This document shows, in pieces, positions 21,870 through 32,510 of a DNA stretch of 64,000 nucleotides. Within the stretch, counting starts at the first letter, position 1. Every line of letters starts with the position of its first letter. The DNA comes from Salvator merianae (taxonomy: Eukaryota; Chordata; Lepidosauria; Squamata; Teiidae). The notes beneath the pieces are model-generated. The model searched no databases. It saw nothing but the letters and a program-made list of their open reading frames with translations, and was not told the DNA's origin. The DNA lies in assembly GCA_003586115.2 (NCBI GenBank), contig QVOM02000042.1:39956204-40020203 (forward strand), in the 5' to 3' direction. Position numbers and translations under genes: made by a program.

Positions 21870-23089
21870 AAGAGACAAAATGGTGCAAAAAAAGAACTTT
21901 TCTAAGGGGCACTGAAATAGCCCCAGGCTCCCACCCAGTAAGAGCACAAACCTCTAATTGGAGGCCTTGTATGTGATAGGCCTCTAAAAGCCACAAGGAA
22001 GGGCCTCACATGGTAGGCATCACCACATCTAACAGCCACCGGGCTCTGTTCCTAGCAGCAGCAGCCACCTTGCCCCATGGATGGAGAATGTGCTGAGAGG
22101 AGGAGGTGGGAGGCCTGACCCAGTATCTATACCACCTCCCACTTCCAACCATCCTGGCCAGAGGTTCTGCTCCCTTACCTCACCACCCCTCATGAGATCT
22201 GGACACTCAAACTGTTTGGAGGGCTCACAGTCCCTCTACATGGCACCCAGCGTTGATGAGACATAGTCCTCTTCCATACCGTGTCTGGCCACCCTTTCCC
22301 TGGGTACCCCATCACCCCCACCCCAGGCCATAAGTCTCAACCCTGCTTTCCACCTCCACTGCTTTGCATTGCACTCTGCAGGTGGGCTGGTTATCATTTC
22401 TTCCATTCCTTGTCTCCAGCGGTGGTGGAGCCATTGATGAGCCAGAATGGTAGATGGACAACTGATTCATTTCAAGGGGCTTTGACCCCACCAGGCCAAC
22501 TCTTGGGCACCCTGAGAAGTGGTTGGGTAACCAACCATCTAGGTGGCCAGACACCTTACCCAGTTTGGCCCCGTATCTCCTACCACATGGGACTTGTAGT
22601 GTGCTTGGCCTCACCCTGCTGCAGTGCCAAGCTGAGACCAATTGCACTTCCCACTCTCAGGGTATCCCAGAGGCAGATGTAGCAGCCTTTTTGGCTGCTT
22701 TGGTCAATCATGGTGCCAGGAGTAAGAGGAAAAAGGAGGTGATGGCAAAAGGCCATTGAAGAACTGCAAAACAGCAACAGGTCAGCCAGCCAGCAAGTTC
22801 ACTTTGGTGCCAAATGAAGGAAGCTTGGGGGTGTGGGAGGAGGAAGGGGGCTGGAGTGTAGGTGTTTAAAATGCTCTCCTTTTTTCTCCCTCCTTCTCCT
22901 TCATCTCCAAACTGTGAGGTAGGTGGGGGGTCTTTCTCCCTCCCAGCTTTCAATAGATGCCTCCGGGCATTGGGCATAGCCAGCCCAGTTATGGCTCTCT
23001 AGGGCAGCAACCAGACCTGTTTGTGTGTGGGGGGGAGTTGTTTAAAAGGGAAGGAGAGAAGGGGAGAAATTTAATGAAGGGCGCTAGAA
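21870..23089. other. G+C-rich, C-tract-rich sequence without a recognised gene
   Basis: Contains overlapping open frames of up to 133 codons on both strands (22281-22682 plus; 22312-22647 minus) but no domain or splice pattern. CpG is low, so it is not a CpG island. May be an unrecognised old repeat. Confidence 0.35.
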
Positions 23090-24500
23090 GTCAGAAGGTC
23101 CTCATTAAACCGGGAGGAAAGTGAGTGAGAAATGGCGAAGAGGCGAAGGAAGGTTCAAAGCAAACCGTCCACAAAAGCGCTCCTTCAGATGGGTGGCGGT
23201 GGCGGCGGCAACAGAAACAGAGGCCGCGGTCCGACATCCTAAATTTAATCCATATCAGAAGAGTACAAGGACTGAATTCGTCTTCTGATCGTTCCCACAG
23301 TTACAGTTTAACATAGACCCAATTCATACTTGCTCATTCTCACACTGATATTTCCCGTGCTTGGCACAGAAAACAGTACCTTTTCTGCCTCCACCTCTCA
23401 TCAAATTCTCCTCCCTGTGCAGTCAGTGATTGGCTGCAGTCCCAACGTTCAAATCTTGACGTCACAGGGGCAGGAAAGTCAAGCTCTGCTCTCCGTAGGT
23501 CCCCGCTGCTGCCTCAGAACATGGATTCACTTGGCAGCATTACTAGTCATTCACCATTTGCTCCTTCTCCCCCCTACAGCCTCTATCTACACAAGCAGAA
23601 CTTTAAAACTATATGTACCGCACAGTTAAGCTTTTTAAAGGGCTGATGGCGATTTCTGCTCCTTTGCAAGTGCACTTTTGCGCAATTGTGCAATTTAAAA
23701 GTAGCACAAAAGCAGGGAGAGGTCCGTGACGAAGGGGAAACATGGGGAGGGAACATGGGGGGGCTCTATTATCTTGATAGTGCAGTTCATTGCCAGCAAA
23801 TGGACTCTGCCTCATCTTCCCCAGAGACATCCGCAGCGGCATGTGTCCCCGCTGTGTAGCTGTGTGCTGCCGACGACAGAACTCATCTTGAGTGGGTTCT
23901 TTGTTGGGGCAAGAGGACTGCAACCCCAAACAGGTGCAGTTTATTTTTTGGTTTAAAGAGTGGACGGAAGTGGAGGAAGTCTTTAATTTCTTCCTGGCAG
24001 TGTTGAATGGGGGATAAAGAAAGAGAAAGGACCGCAGCTTAGCGAAGTAAAAAGGAGGACGGTTTCTTTTCCCTTGGCAGCGATGGAAGGGGCGGATAAT
24101 GGAGGCAGAGGAAACTACTGCGCTTCCTGCCCACCCACGAAGTCTGTCATTGGGTGGCACAAAATGGGGATCCTTCCCTCTGCACACACCCCAAAAAGTA
24201 CGGTCCCTCCCAAATAGTCTCCTTCCCCATTCCCACATCGCAAAATAAAGCGCGCTAATGATCTGGAACGGATTGAGAACTCATTAAATCCGAATACAAA
24301 GTAGTCCGGATTTCACCAATTTAGTCCAGAAAAACTACGGAACAGCAAGATCATGCTGGGCCAGCAGGAACTGAAGACGGCCTGTAAACTCATTAAATGC
24401 CATGTCGGAACGTGGCCAAAATCGCCCTCTCCCATTCTCTTCCCACCTCCCCTTGCTCCTTTGTACATGGCAACATCCTAGGCCAGGCTCAGTTCGGCCC
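23090..24500. promoter_or_regulatory. CpG-rich block, candidate CpG island
   Basis: I count roughly 55 CpGs in about 1.4 kb, a density clearly above the CpG-poor surroundings and not explained by a MITE. It includes CG-rich stretches at 23155-23240 (GGCGGTGGCGGCGGC) and 24045-24140, CRE-like TGACGTCA at 23458-23465, and a CCAAT-like box. No recognised exon. It could be the promoter of an unannotated or non-coding transcript. A 209-codon minus-strand open frame (23609-24238) lies inside but shows no domain. Confidence 0.45.
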
Positions 24501-25264
24501 AGCTTACACTCTTCCCCGCCCCCCCCCCGCTTTTCCCACCTTTGAGGGGTTCTGAAACTCTGACAGCCCTTGAACCATGGCTTCAGGAAATACTGCTGCG
24601 CTGTTTTATAAAATATGGAAATAATGCATTGACAAGCTGTCGTCTGTCCGGCACAACTTGTTTATGAATGCAGTGAGTATTTCTATATTGTTTTCAGTAT
24701 GCATAGAATAATGATTTTTAAAAACCAAACCTGCAGGCTTGTAATAATCTGGCATCAGTGAGGCTTACAGGCTTGTAAACAAATACACTGGAAATGAATA
24801 CATCGATAAAAATGGTTGAAACTTCAGAAGTTTTGGGTAGCTTATTATTTTACTCCATTCACGGTTCATAGATAAATAGTTGGGTGTCCTCCCTATTTGC
24901 TCGGTGGAAAAGATTGTGCCCAATTTAACAGTGTAGTATAACACCACCTATCTAATGTCACCTTTGTGTGGAAGTCTGCAGAGAAGGAGATTTTAGGCAA
25001 ATGTACAAAAATATAGAATGCAGTACCTAGATAAACCTTGAGGTTTATCTTACAGCCTGCATGCCAGCACCATTTCTCTGATACACAAATGGATACAGAG
25101 CAGTGCAGTTAACCAACGAAAGGTAATTTGATATCACCTGGCTTAACTTTGGAGGCATTATGTAGTCTAGGCCAACAGAGAGATAGGGAATAAATGCTGA
25201 TCCTCAGTTTCACCATGAATACATACACACCAAATGCTGTTAAATGAAATGAAGTAGAAGTTGT
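24501..25264. other. Unassigned sequence
   Basis: No gene or named repeat. Confidence 0.3.
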
Positions 25265-25267
25265 TGG

Positions 25268-25447
25268 ATATTGTCAAGCTGGGTCTGACTCCTGGTTGAT
25301 TATATGGGAACCGCCATGCAGTTTTCTTGCCAAAGATGCAGAAGTGGTTTCATTGTGATTGACTGCTTCCAGAGATGCAATGGGGATTGACCTTTCTACC
25401 TTCTCCTTTCCAGGCAATTTGCTACCATTGAGCTATAACCACTCCCA
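25268..25447 (-). mobile_element. tRNA-derived SINE (Sauria-like), copy 1
   Basis: Antisense. The plus strand ends in 'gctaccattgagctataacc', the complement of a tRNA A-box, preceded by a decayed B-box near 25390 and by a body with 'gcagttttcttgcc' and 'gaagtggtttcattgtgatt'. The start 'gtcaagctgggtctgactcc' resembles the Bov-B-type 3' tail of Sauria SINEs. Confidence 0.6.
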
Positions 25448-25640
25448 AAATGATGTTGTTCTCATGCACCATCAAGTAAATCCCAACTACATGTTGACTA
25501 CATGGGCAGTTCTATGCAGTCAGTCTTACAGAAGATAACATAATTGGTATGCCACTGGCTGCTTCCAGGGATTGAACCTATGACCCTCAGTTTTTCAGGC
25601 AGTTTGCTACTACTGAGCTAAAGCCACACCCCAAAGAATG
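25448..25640 (-). mobile_element. tRNA-derived SINE (Sauria-like), copy 2
   Basis: Same structure and orientation as copy 1 and directly adjoining it. Reading the minus strand, A-box TTAGCTCAGTAGTAG (about 25624-25610) and B-box GGTTCAATCCC (about 25577-25567) are well preserved, so this copy could still be read as a pol III promoter. Confidence 0.7.
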
Positions 25641-26779
25641 GTGTTTTAGCATTGTAGTTTCTGGAGGGAGGTAATATGAATGTGGTTCAATATCACACTG
25701 AATAATCTATGCCTTGATGTAGGGAGGGTGGGCTGGCATCGTATTTTTTAGCAGTGAACCCTGTGGGAAATGAATGGCAGTTTGGGGAGAGGTGGCATCT
25801 GTGTATTCAAGATTACAGTCTGAGAAAAACCCTTGTCTGCCTGTGGGGGAGGGATTGGCATTTTTGTGGCAACTGTGTGTTTCAACATTACAATCTGTGA
25901 GAAATCCTTGTCTGGTGTGTGGGTTGGTGTTTGAGAATACCCCTTATATACTATTTGTATCTTTAAAATGTGGCTGAGAAACCGTATAACTCAACATTTC
26001 TTTTAAAAAATTGGGGCGGCTTGCTGGTAATGATAACTCTTTGACAATAATAATAATAATATTTTTTTAAAGATTAAAAAAAACTTGTTGCACCAGGAAC
26101 CACTAAGATGCAACTACTTTACATGTAAGATTGTGTTTTGAAGACCGTGCTAGACATTACAAGGGAGACTTGTGAATGGACTTACAACTTCTGATTTTTT
26201 AACTAGATAAATCCAAAGAAGGCCACAAAGTGAATTTTCAACTTCAAGATTTTTCTCAAATATTTCCCACCACTACACAGGAAAATCAATTTCCATACTG
26301 CTTTCTTCTTTACAGGCAAGTATTTTTGCATTTTGCAAGACAATCTAGTAGACACGCATGCCAATAAAAATTAGACTTCCCTTAAAATATGAATACTAAC
26401 CTTTTTTTTAATTTTATTTCTAATTTTTTTGTAAAATCAAAGCAACTGACTTGTGCTTTTCAGAAGCATAGGAAAAAAACCTCATTAAATAAGTCTTTGT
26501 CTCCCTCGTGTGTCCACATTTCAAATAGCAGATAATAAAAATGAAAAATGAAAAAGAAGTAGGAAGGGCGCCATCAGAAGACCGTAGAAAGCACATAAAA
26601 TTTATAGGAAGGGAGTAGATACAAATAATTAACAAAATCTCCCCTTCTCCTAAAAAATTAGTGTTTGAAACTGATAACATCAGAATAATAGTTTTCAATT
26701 TCACAAATCTGTTCAATAGTCGTGTAGCTGCCTAAGAGACTCAGGATTGATTTTTCACTTTTCTCTTCTCAATAAATGA
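25641..26779. other. Unassigned A+T-rich sequence
   Basis: No gene. 26100-26780 is repeat-free and A+T-rich and may belong with the next block. Confidence 0.3.
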
Positions 26780-27185
26780 TTACATTTAATAGTTCAAATT
26801 TATCTTGAAATATTACTTTCTGTAATAACTTATGTAGCCCAGGCCTTTTTGCCGCCACACAAATAGCTGAATTTGCATGATCTCATCAACTAATGACATA
26901 CAGTCATTTCAGTGATTAATTCTATCCATATTATCAAAAGTAACTTGAAAAATGCTTGAATAAAACTTTTATTATTACTAGTGGTTAAATTGTGTCATAT
27001 CTCATGCACAGTAATTAAATGGTTCGCAGTTTTTATGTGTCTGCTCATTGCAGTTGTACTAATCAAAGCAAATTAGCTTCTAATCCCCTAGAATACTATT
27101 TATTTATAAACTCTCTAATTGTATACTAATTACATCCAGAATTGGTTAATGATCAGGAGCCATTTTGCATACTAAATAGTGGTAG
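26780..27185. promoter_or_regulatory. Candidate conserved non-coding element
   Basis: Repeat-free, very A+T-rich, with many homeodomain-type cores (CAGTAATTAAATGG, AATTAGCTTCTAAT, GTATACTAATTACATCC, GGTTAATGATC) and an octamer-like ATTTGCAT at 26872-26879. Looks like an enhancer of a developmental regulator. Function and conservation are inferred. Confidence 0.4.
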
Positions 27186-27471
27186 TGTAGACTGCATGGT
27201 GATGTGTAGTTGAAAATACACTATATTTATGCAGGATCAGAGGGCATTATCTTATTCCCAGAATGTGCCTGATCTTCAAAACCAGTGTGAGTGTAAACAT
27301 CTGTAAATGGATCTTCCCTTGGAACAGATCCATAGGATTCCAATGTGGATATATTTTGAAACAAATAAGGATCAATCATCCTGTACAGATTGGATTCTTC
27401 AAATAAAAATGGGCTGGGAGAGCAGAGATTTGTGGGGTTTCTCCCCAACTCTAGAACTTCCAAAAAACCTT

Positions 27472-27590
27472 GGCTGCATGCAGATGTCACTTACTTATTC
27501 TGCTATATGTGAGTAATCTGGAACACAACACTGTTTTATGCCAGAATATCCAAATAAAGCGGAATAAGTAAGTGATGTCTGGACACAACC
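27472..27590. mobile_element. Palindromic MITE, GGCTGCATCC group, short type
   Basis: Left end GGCTGCATGCAGATGTCACT, right end inverted GGTTGTGTCCAGACATCACT. CTT flanks both ends (27469-27471, 27591-27593), a 3-bp target duplication. Length 119 bp, mostly inverted repeat around 'acttattctgctatatgtga'. Confidence 0.85.
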
Positions 27591-27704
27591 CTTCATTCCC
27601 AGGCATGCATTTACTGATCCGTTTTGGCTGCTCTCTGAAATAGCGAAGACAATACCTACAGAAAGGAAAGACAATACCTACACATCACTCATCTGTTTGG
27701 GGTT

Positions 27705-27795
27705 TTTTTCAATTTAAATTTATCTCACACCCTTCACCCAAGGGTGACAAGGCAAGTCACAAGGTAAAATAATAACAACAAAACTTTAAAAATAA
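27705..27795 (-). mobile_element. L2/SINE 3' tail, antisense
   Basis: 'atttatctcacacccttcac' then 'aagggtgacaaggcaagtca' and 'aataacaacaaaac'; decayed version of the tail at 17798. Confidence 0.45.
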
Positions 27796-28047
27796 CAAAA
27801 TTCAGCCCTTGCATCTAATGCTACACTTTATGAGGAACATGTCATTCCTAAAGTCACATGTCTCCCACTTTGTACACTTAAAAAAATTAATTCGAATGCT
27901 TTAATATTTATCTGCCTCCCCGAAGACTAGGAAATGCAAAATTACGCCAGGCTGTTCAGATTTTCTTTCTCAAAAGTGGCAAATGGGAGCACAGTGCTAA
28001 CTATTCTCCCTATAAAAATAGTGAGGCCTAGAACACTTTTATTATTG

Positions 28048-28400
28048 GGCCTTTCCACACTTGCCCTGAAGCCAGTCCAGGAGGGGGTCCAGAGGCCCCC
28101 CTTCCACACAGTGGACTTGCTTAAGGGAGGCCACACCCCCTGGCCGGCACACTCCGTTCACATTGAATGGACCATAGCCCAATCTAGGTAGAGTGGCCAA
28201 AATGGCCATCTAGACACGGGCAATGGTAAACCTTTTTAAAAAGGTCTAATGCTGTCTTATTCATGAATAAACCAGCCCAGGAGGCATGTGGAAGGCCACA
28301 AGCCTGAGTAGGCCAGTTCAGCAGGAGGCCCCATTTTGGCATTGCGCAAAATTGTGCCACCGAAATAGGTTCTCTGAGCTCCAAGACTAAGATCTTTAGT
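28048..28400. repeat. Unnamed dispersed repeat, copy 2
   Basis: Starts GGGCCTTTCCACACTTGCCC, like the GGGCC MITE ends. Shares its interior with 9545-9780 ('gtggccaaaatggccatc', 'aggaggcatgtggaag'). A segment near 28215-28272 is absent from copy 1 and may be an insertion. Confidence 0.55.
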
Positions 28401-30789
28401 TGTTGATTTTCAAAATTAAGTTCAAAGTGACTGGGGACAGTTGAGTTCTATGTGCAGCAAAGGCAGAAAATCAGTGGCTACCATATGTTGACCATTGGAC
28501 ATTTTGATTGGCCTGAGAGAAACTGGAGTCCAACAGTTTTATGAGTGACTTCCAAGTCCTTACCTCATGTATAGTTTTAGCACCACCTCCTATTCATGGC
28601 CCTGCTCCCCCAATCGTATTCATGTTGCTACCAGATACCTCCCAAAATATTCTGCAAAGGTTCAAACACCCAGGCAAAATGTATGAAGTTATTTTACACA
28701 ATTAAGAATCTAACATGGAAAAAAAATCCTAGAAAGATATATATCAGTAATACATAAAAATAGAAAGCATATGACGTATTTCCTCAGGCAGACATTCTTG
28801 CATTGCTCTTTAAAATGCAAAGTCGTGATGTACCATTACTTCCTCAATTCTGTGACCACTGTAGCAGGCTCCACAGAGCCTGCCAGCTAATTACCTTTCT
28901 CATAATTGTTTGGCCTGGCAATGCAAGCTGAGAATTGAACCACAATCTTGCTCAGCTGGGCTGAAGAACAAACTAATCTCTGTGGCAACCTGGGAAGAGA
29001 TAGATGTGGTACACAAAATCCTTTTCCCACTCATGGATCTTATATCCTGTTGACATATGTGACCTAGGAGAAATCAGTCTATTATCAAACACCTGGGAGT
29101 ACATTCCCAAACCATTCTAAAGATATCTGTCATTGTATGGCTGGCTCTAAAATCAATAGAACGGTGTCTCAACTCATTTATAACAGAAGGCTGTGTGACA
29201 GCAGGGTGACACTACAAATATTCCCCTCTCTTCCTATTACATTGTCACTATTCTCCCATCATAAGGGAAAGTTAAAGAACATTGAGCAGAGTCTGTGTAC
29301 TTTGTGAACTTGTAACCTGGGGATCTGGGGGGGGTCTTTAAATGCTGCGATAACAAATAATCCAGAATCTCCCTGACCTAACTCTTAAATGTTAGAGCCA
29401 TTCTTCAACATAGAACTGGCATTGTGGGACGCTTTATCTTTTCCGGCCACATACTAAAACACAGGCAGGAAACTAGACCACCCTTCAAAATAACATTTGT
29501 TTTGGAAATCGGAGCTTCGGTGTCTGTTATTGATCCAGAAAATACACACCTGTTTGTCAGATCTGTCAGTAATAGTACAAAAAAGAGCCAGACTGCAAAG
29601 CTTGGTTGATGCCTTGTTGAAAACGGAAATTCTGCAAAAGTCTGTATGAGAAGGAGGTATAATGGATGCTATGGCAGTTTTTTTTTTGGGGGGGGGGGGT
29701 TACAGACCAATGTAATTATGTTTTGTTATAGTTACTGTCATCCCTTGTATAACACAAGTTTGTGCAACATGGACAGGAACCACACAGCACCATAATGGTG
29801 CCATGAGAGAGCATGATCCTGCACCCACTGAGTTCAGTAAAAAGAACACTGGTGGCACTTTCTGCCTCCTTCCCACCCCACCACCACTGCCATGCAGACT
29901 TACCCATGGTGCTTTTCCTCAAGGTGCTGTTCATGAACTTGTTTTCATGGATGCAACAAATGGCAGACTTCTGGTGCCATTTCCTGCATCTTCAAAAACA
30001 GCCCAAGAAGAAACATCAAAGCCAGGAAATGAAAGTTCCTCAGCCTTGATTCTTGCACTGCTATAAGCAAGGGCAGCATGCAAACATGCTTTCCAGTTCA
30101 ACAGCCAGACCAAGCACTCTGACCCTAAAAGCATCAGAATCCACTGTCGTGCAAATCCTTCCATGGTTTTATTCCTGCCCAGTCAACAAAATGTGATTTC
30201 ATCCATTCCATGTGATTCCGGAAATTTGTGGTAAAGCAGTTAGTCTCTACATGCTACTGACTTACATTGATAGGCTGGTTCTCCTGTCCACAGAACCTTT
30301 GGCTTGCCCTGGTAGATTGAGCCCCCAAAGCTTCCCTAAACATTGATATGCCATGGTTAACAATTATTTGTATTGCATTGTTTTGTGCAACATGGCTACT
30401 GATGGGAATCAAAGTACAGTGTTAAACAAGGGAAGACTATACTGTGTCACCTGCCTGGGTCTTTTCATGAAGGGCCTACTGATTATCATAATGGGGCTGG
30501 GGGTGGGGTAACTATCACAGCAGCAACAATTGCTACAATATCTAAGTACAGTACATGGGAATTAAAACTGACCTTTATTTAACTAGCAAATATTTTAAAA
30601 TGCTTATTGCCAATTCTCAAATTCAGACAAAGACCTTTATAAGTGAGGGGCTACCACCATGAGTATTTAAATCTCGGTGTGTTAGAAGCTACTATGTATG
30701 AATTTTGTATAACCATAGTACAGTGTACACGTAAAGAGATTACACCAAAATTGGTTCACTGCTTTGGGCTCTTCGTGGGGCTGCGTTAA
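28401..30789. other. Long stretch without recognised genes
   Basis: Mostly unique-looking sequence. A T10-G12 run lies at 29678-29699. Paired open frames at 29716-30164 on both strands show no domain. 28860-29100 is repeat-free and could be conserved, but I see no specific signal. Confidence 0.35.
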
Positions 30790-30912
30790 GAAAGGGTCGG
30801 GCAGCTTATTTTGACCCAGAATGCAGCAGTCATGGTACTCATAGCAACCTGGATGACTGAACACATTATGCCTGTTTTAAAACATCACCACAAGTTGCTA
30901 ATACGTATGTCT
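30790..30912 (+). mobile_element. L2-like remnant, sense
   Basis: 'acccagaatgcagcagtcat' followed by 'gaacacattatgcctgtttt' corresponds to the Q-NAAA…H(I)MPVLK segment of L2 ORF2. Short and broken. Confidence 0.5.
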
Positions 30913-31063
30913 TCCTTTTCTTGTCAAGAATTCTTCAACAGGTTTCATTCTGTAGGTGTTGATTTCATTTCCTAGTTCTTTAAGAATGTACAAAAGGTAA
31001 ACAAACATATTTTCACTAGTTTATATACAATCTGTATTCAGTTTACATACACAAACCCTGTAA

Positions 31064-31130
31064 TGGCACAGTGGTTAAGACCATCAGGCTAGAACCTGAG
31101 CAAGCAAAGTGAATGAGGTATGGAAAACAG
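31064..31130 (+). mobile_element. tRNA-derived SINE head
   Basis: TGGCACAGTGGTTAAGACC is a good pol III A-box, followed by a stem-like 'catcaggctagaacctgag'. The B-box is not clear and no body follows, so this is a fragment. Confidence 0.45.
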
Positions 31131-31435
31131 TGTTTGCTGAGCTGTGTTTCATCTCACTGAACCAATCTTTGACCCAAAATGGTTTGGAGGGATGAAAGAT
31201 GTTTGACCACTTGTCACTTTGCCATCTACATTTCATTAGCCATCCTCTGCTCCTAGCACTCTCTTACTTCAGTCAAATGTGTCTAGCATAGACACTTTAT
31301 TCTTAGGCAACATCTGCATGTGCTGTCTGGAGCATGCAGAAGGGAATGCTCCAAGGCTGGAGTGCTTTCTCCAGAAGTTAGCCAGTTTCAGGGCCTGGTT
31401 GCAAGGCAGGACACAGGCCAGTCCTGCTGCCACTT

Positions 31436-32035
31436 GTCAGGGGTGTGAGAGATAAGGAAAATAAAATAATCTCTCCCCTATTAGTAGAGTCTTCGCGCTA
31501 GCCTCGGCAGCAAACACAAAAAAAACAGACGATACTTTAAAAGTTTCTTTTAAACTTTCCAAGACTAGAAGGCACCTCTACTTCAGTTTACTTTAGTTAA
31601 AGCAAAAATACTTGTATTTACAGGTGAACAAAAAAAACAAAAAAAAAACATTTGTTACCTTCACAAACTTACATTTGCAGCACAAATAATAACTCAGAAG
31701 AAAAATGTATTTACAACAGCAAAGCCATCAGACCATGAACATACTCAGACCCTCAGCAATGTGGAGTAGGAGCTTCATACAAACATCAGCAGAGCAGCAT
31801 GTCCCCACATATCAGATTAGCCTGCCTGCTGAAGACCAAGGCGAAGCATACTCCTTAAATATTTGTGAAAACCAATCAGTTTGGATGTCACATACTTCGT
31901 TGTGAAAACCAATCAGTTTGGATGTCACATACTTCACGTCTCACTCATACACTCGCAAATTACATACAGGTGCTTTAAAGTGATAGGAACCAAAGGAATG
32001 TATTCCAAACTGAATATGACTCAGCATTTTTTACA
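31436..32035 (-). mobile_element. Possible solo LTR, antisense
   Basis: Plus strand begins TGTCAGGGG and ends TTTTTTACA, i.e. TGT…ACA ends. On the minus strand there is an AP-1-like TGAGTCA near 32021-32027, then two tandem 38-bp repeats each with CTGATTGG (inverted CCAAT) at 31864-31938, then A/T-rich sequence and a U5-like end. No target duplication or internal region found. Confidence 0.3.
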
Positions 32036-32269
32036 AACCTTAACACCACTGTCCTTCTGCACAGTGGTGGAATGAACCTGGGCTGCACCATATTTGCAGA
32101 ATATTTTTTTCACTCTACAAAGAGAGCAACCCTGGAAGTGAATTTTGCCCTCAGGAATGGGCCTGGCGCTGGTAACGTGCAGTCTCCATCCTCCAGTCAG
32201 TCTGTTAATGTGCAAAGAGAAATGCTTGCTGCATGAAAGGCATCCTTCTGGTCCAAAGGGACCATGTAG

Positions 32270-32510
32270 ATCTAGGGCCAATCCAACCATTCCGGGGGGA
32301 GCAGTCCCATGGTGCGGTGGCCATCTGCACTGCGATCACTGGAACAACCCATAACCGGGCTTCTAGTACTCAGTGCAAATGCTGGCTGCCCTGCCATGGC
32401 AACAGCCACGGAAATGTCCAACCACTGCCTTGGCGACCAGAGACACGGCGTGCGACTGCACAGCCGCAGACACCCCATATGAAATTCACACCACTCTTAG
32501 CACACCCTCA
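32270..32510. repeat. G+C-rich dispersed repeat related to 21000
   Basis: 'ggtggccatctgcactgcga', 'cactggaacaaccca', 'ctcagtgcaaatgctgg', 'gccatggcaacagcca'. Same order as 21055-21190. Confidence 0.5.

Noticed and set aside
23134..23244. Short frame starting ATGGCGAAGAGGCG (Arg/Lys then Gly-rich, about 36 codons)
   Set aside because: Attractive as a first exon because of CpG context, but no known protein and no convincing donor site; not enough to call.
23609..24238. 209-codon open frame on the minus strand in the CpG-rich block
   Set aside because: No recognisable domain, composition like shuffled G+C-rich DNA, and such a length is not very unlikely by chance in 64 kb. Kept only as part of the CpG-block finding.
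31064..31130. Functional tRNA gene
   Set aside because: Only an A-box-like segment; no cloverleaf, B-box or acceptor stem.
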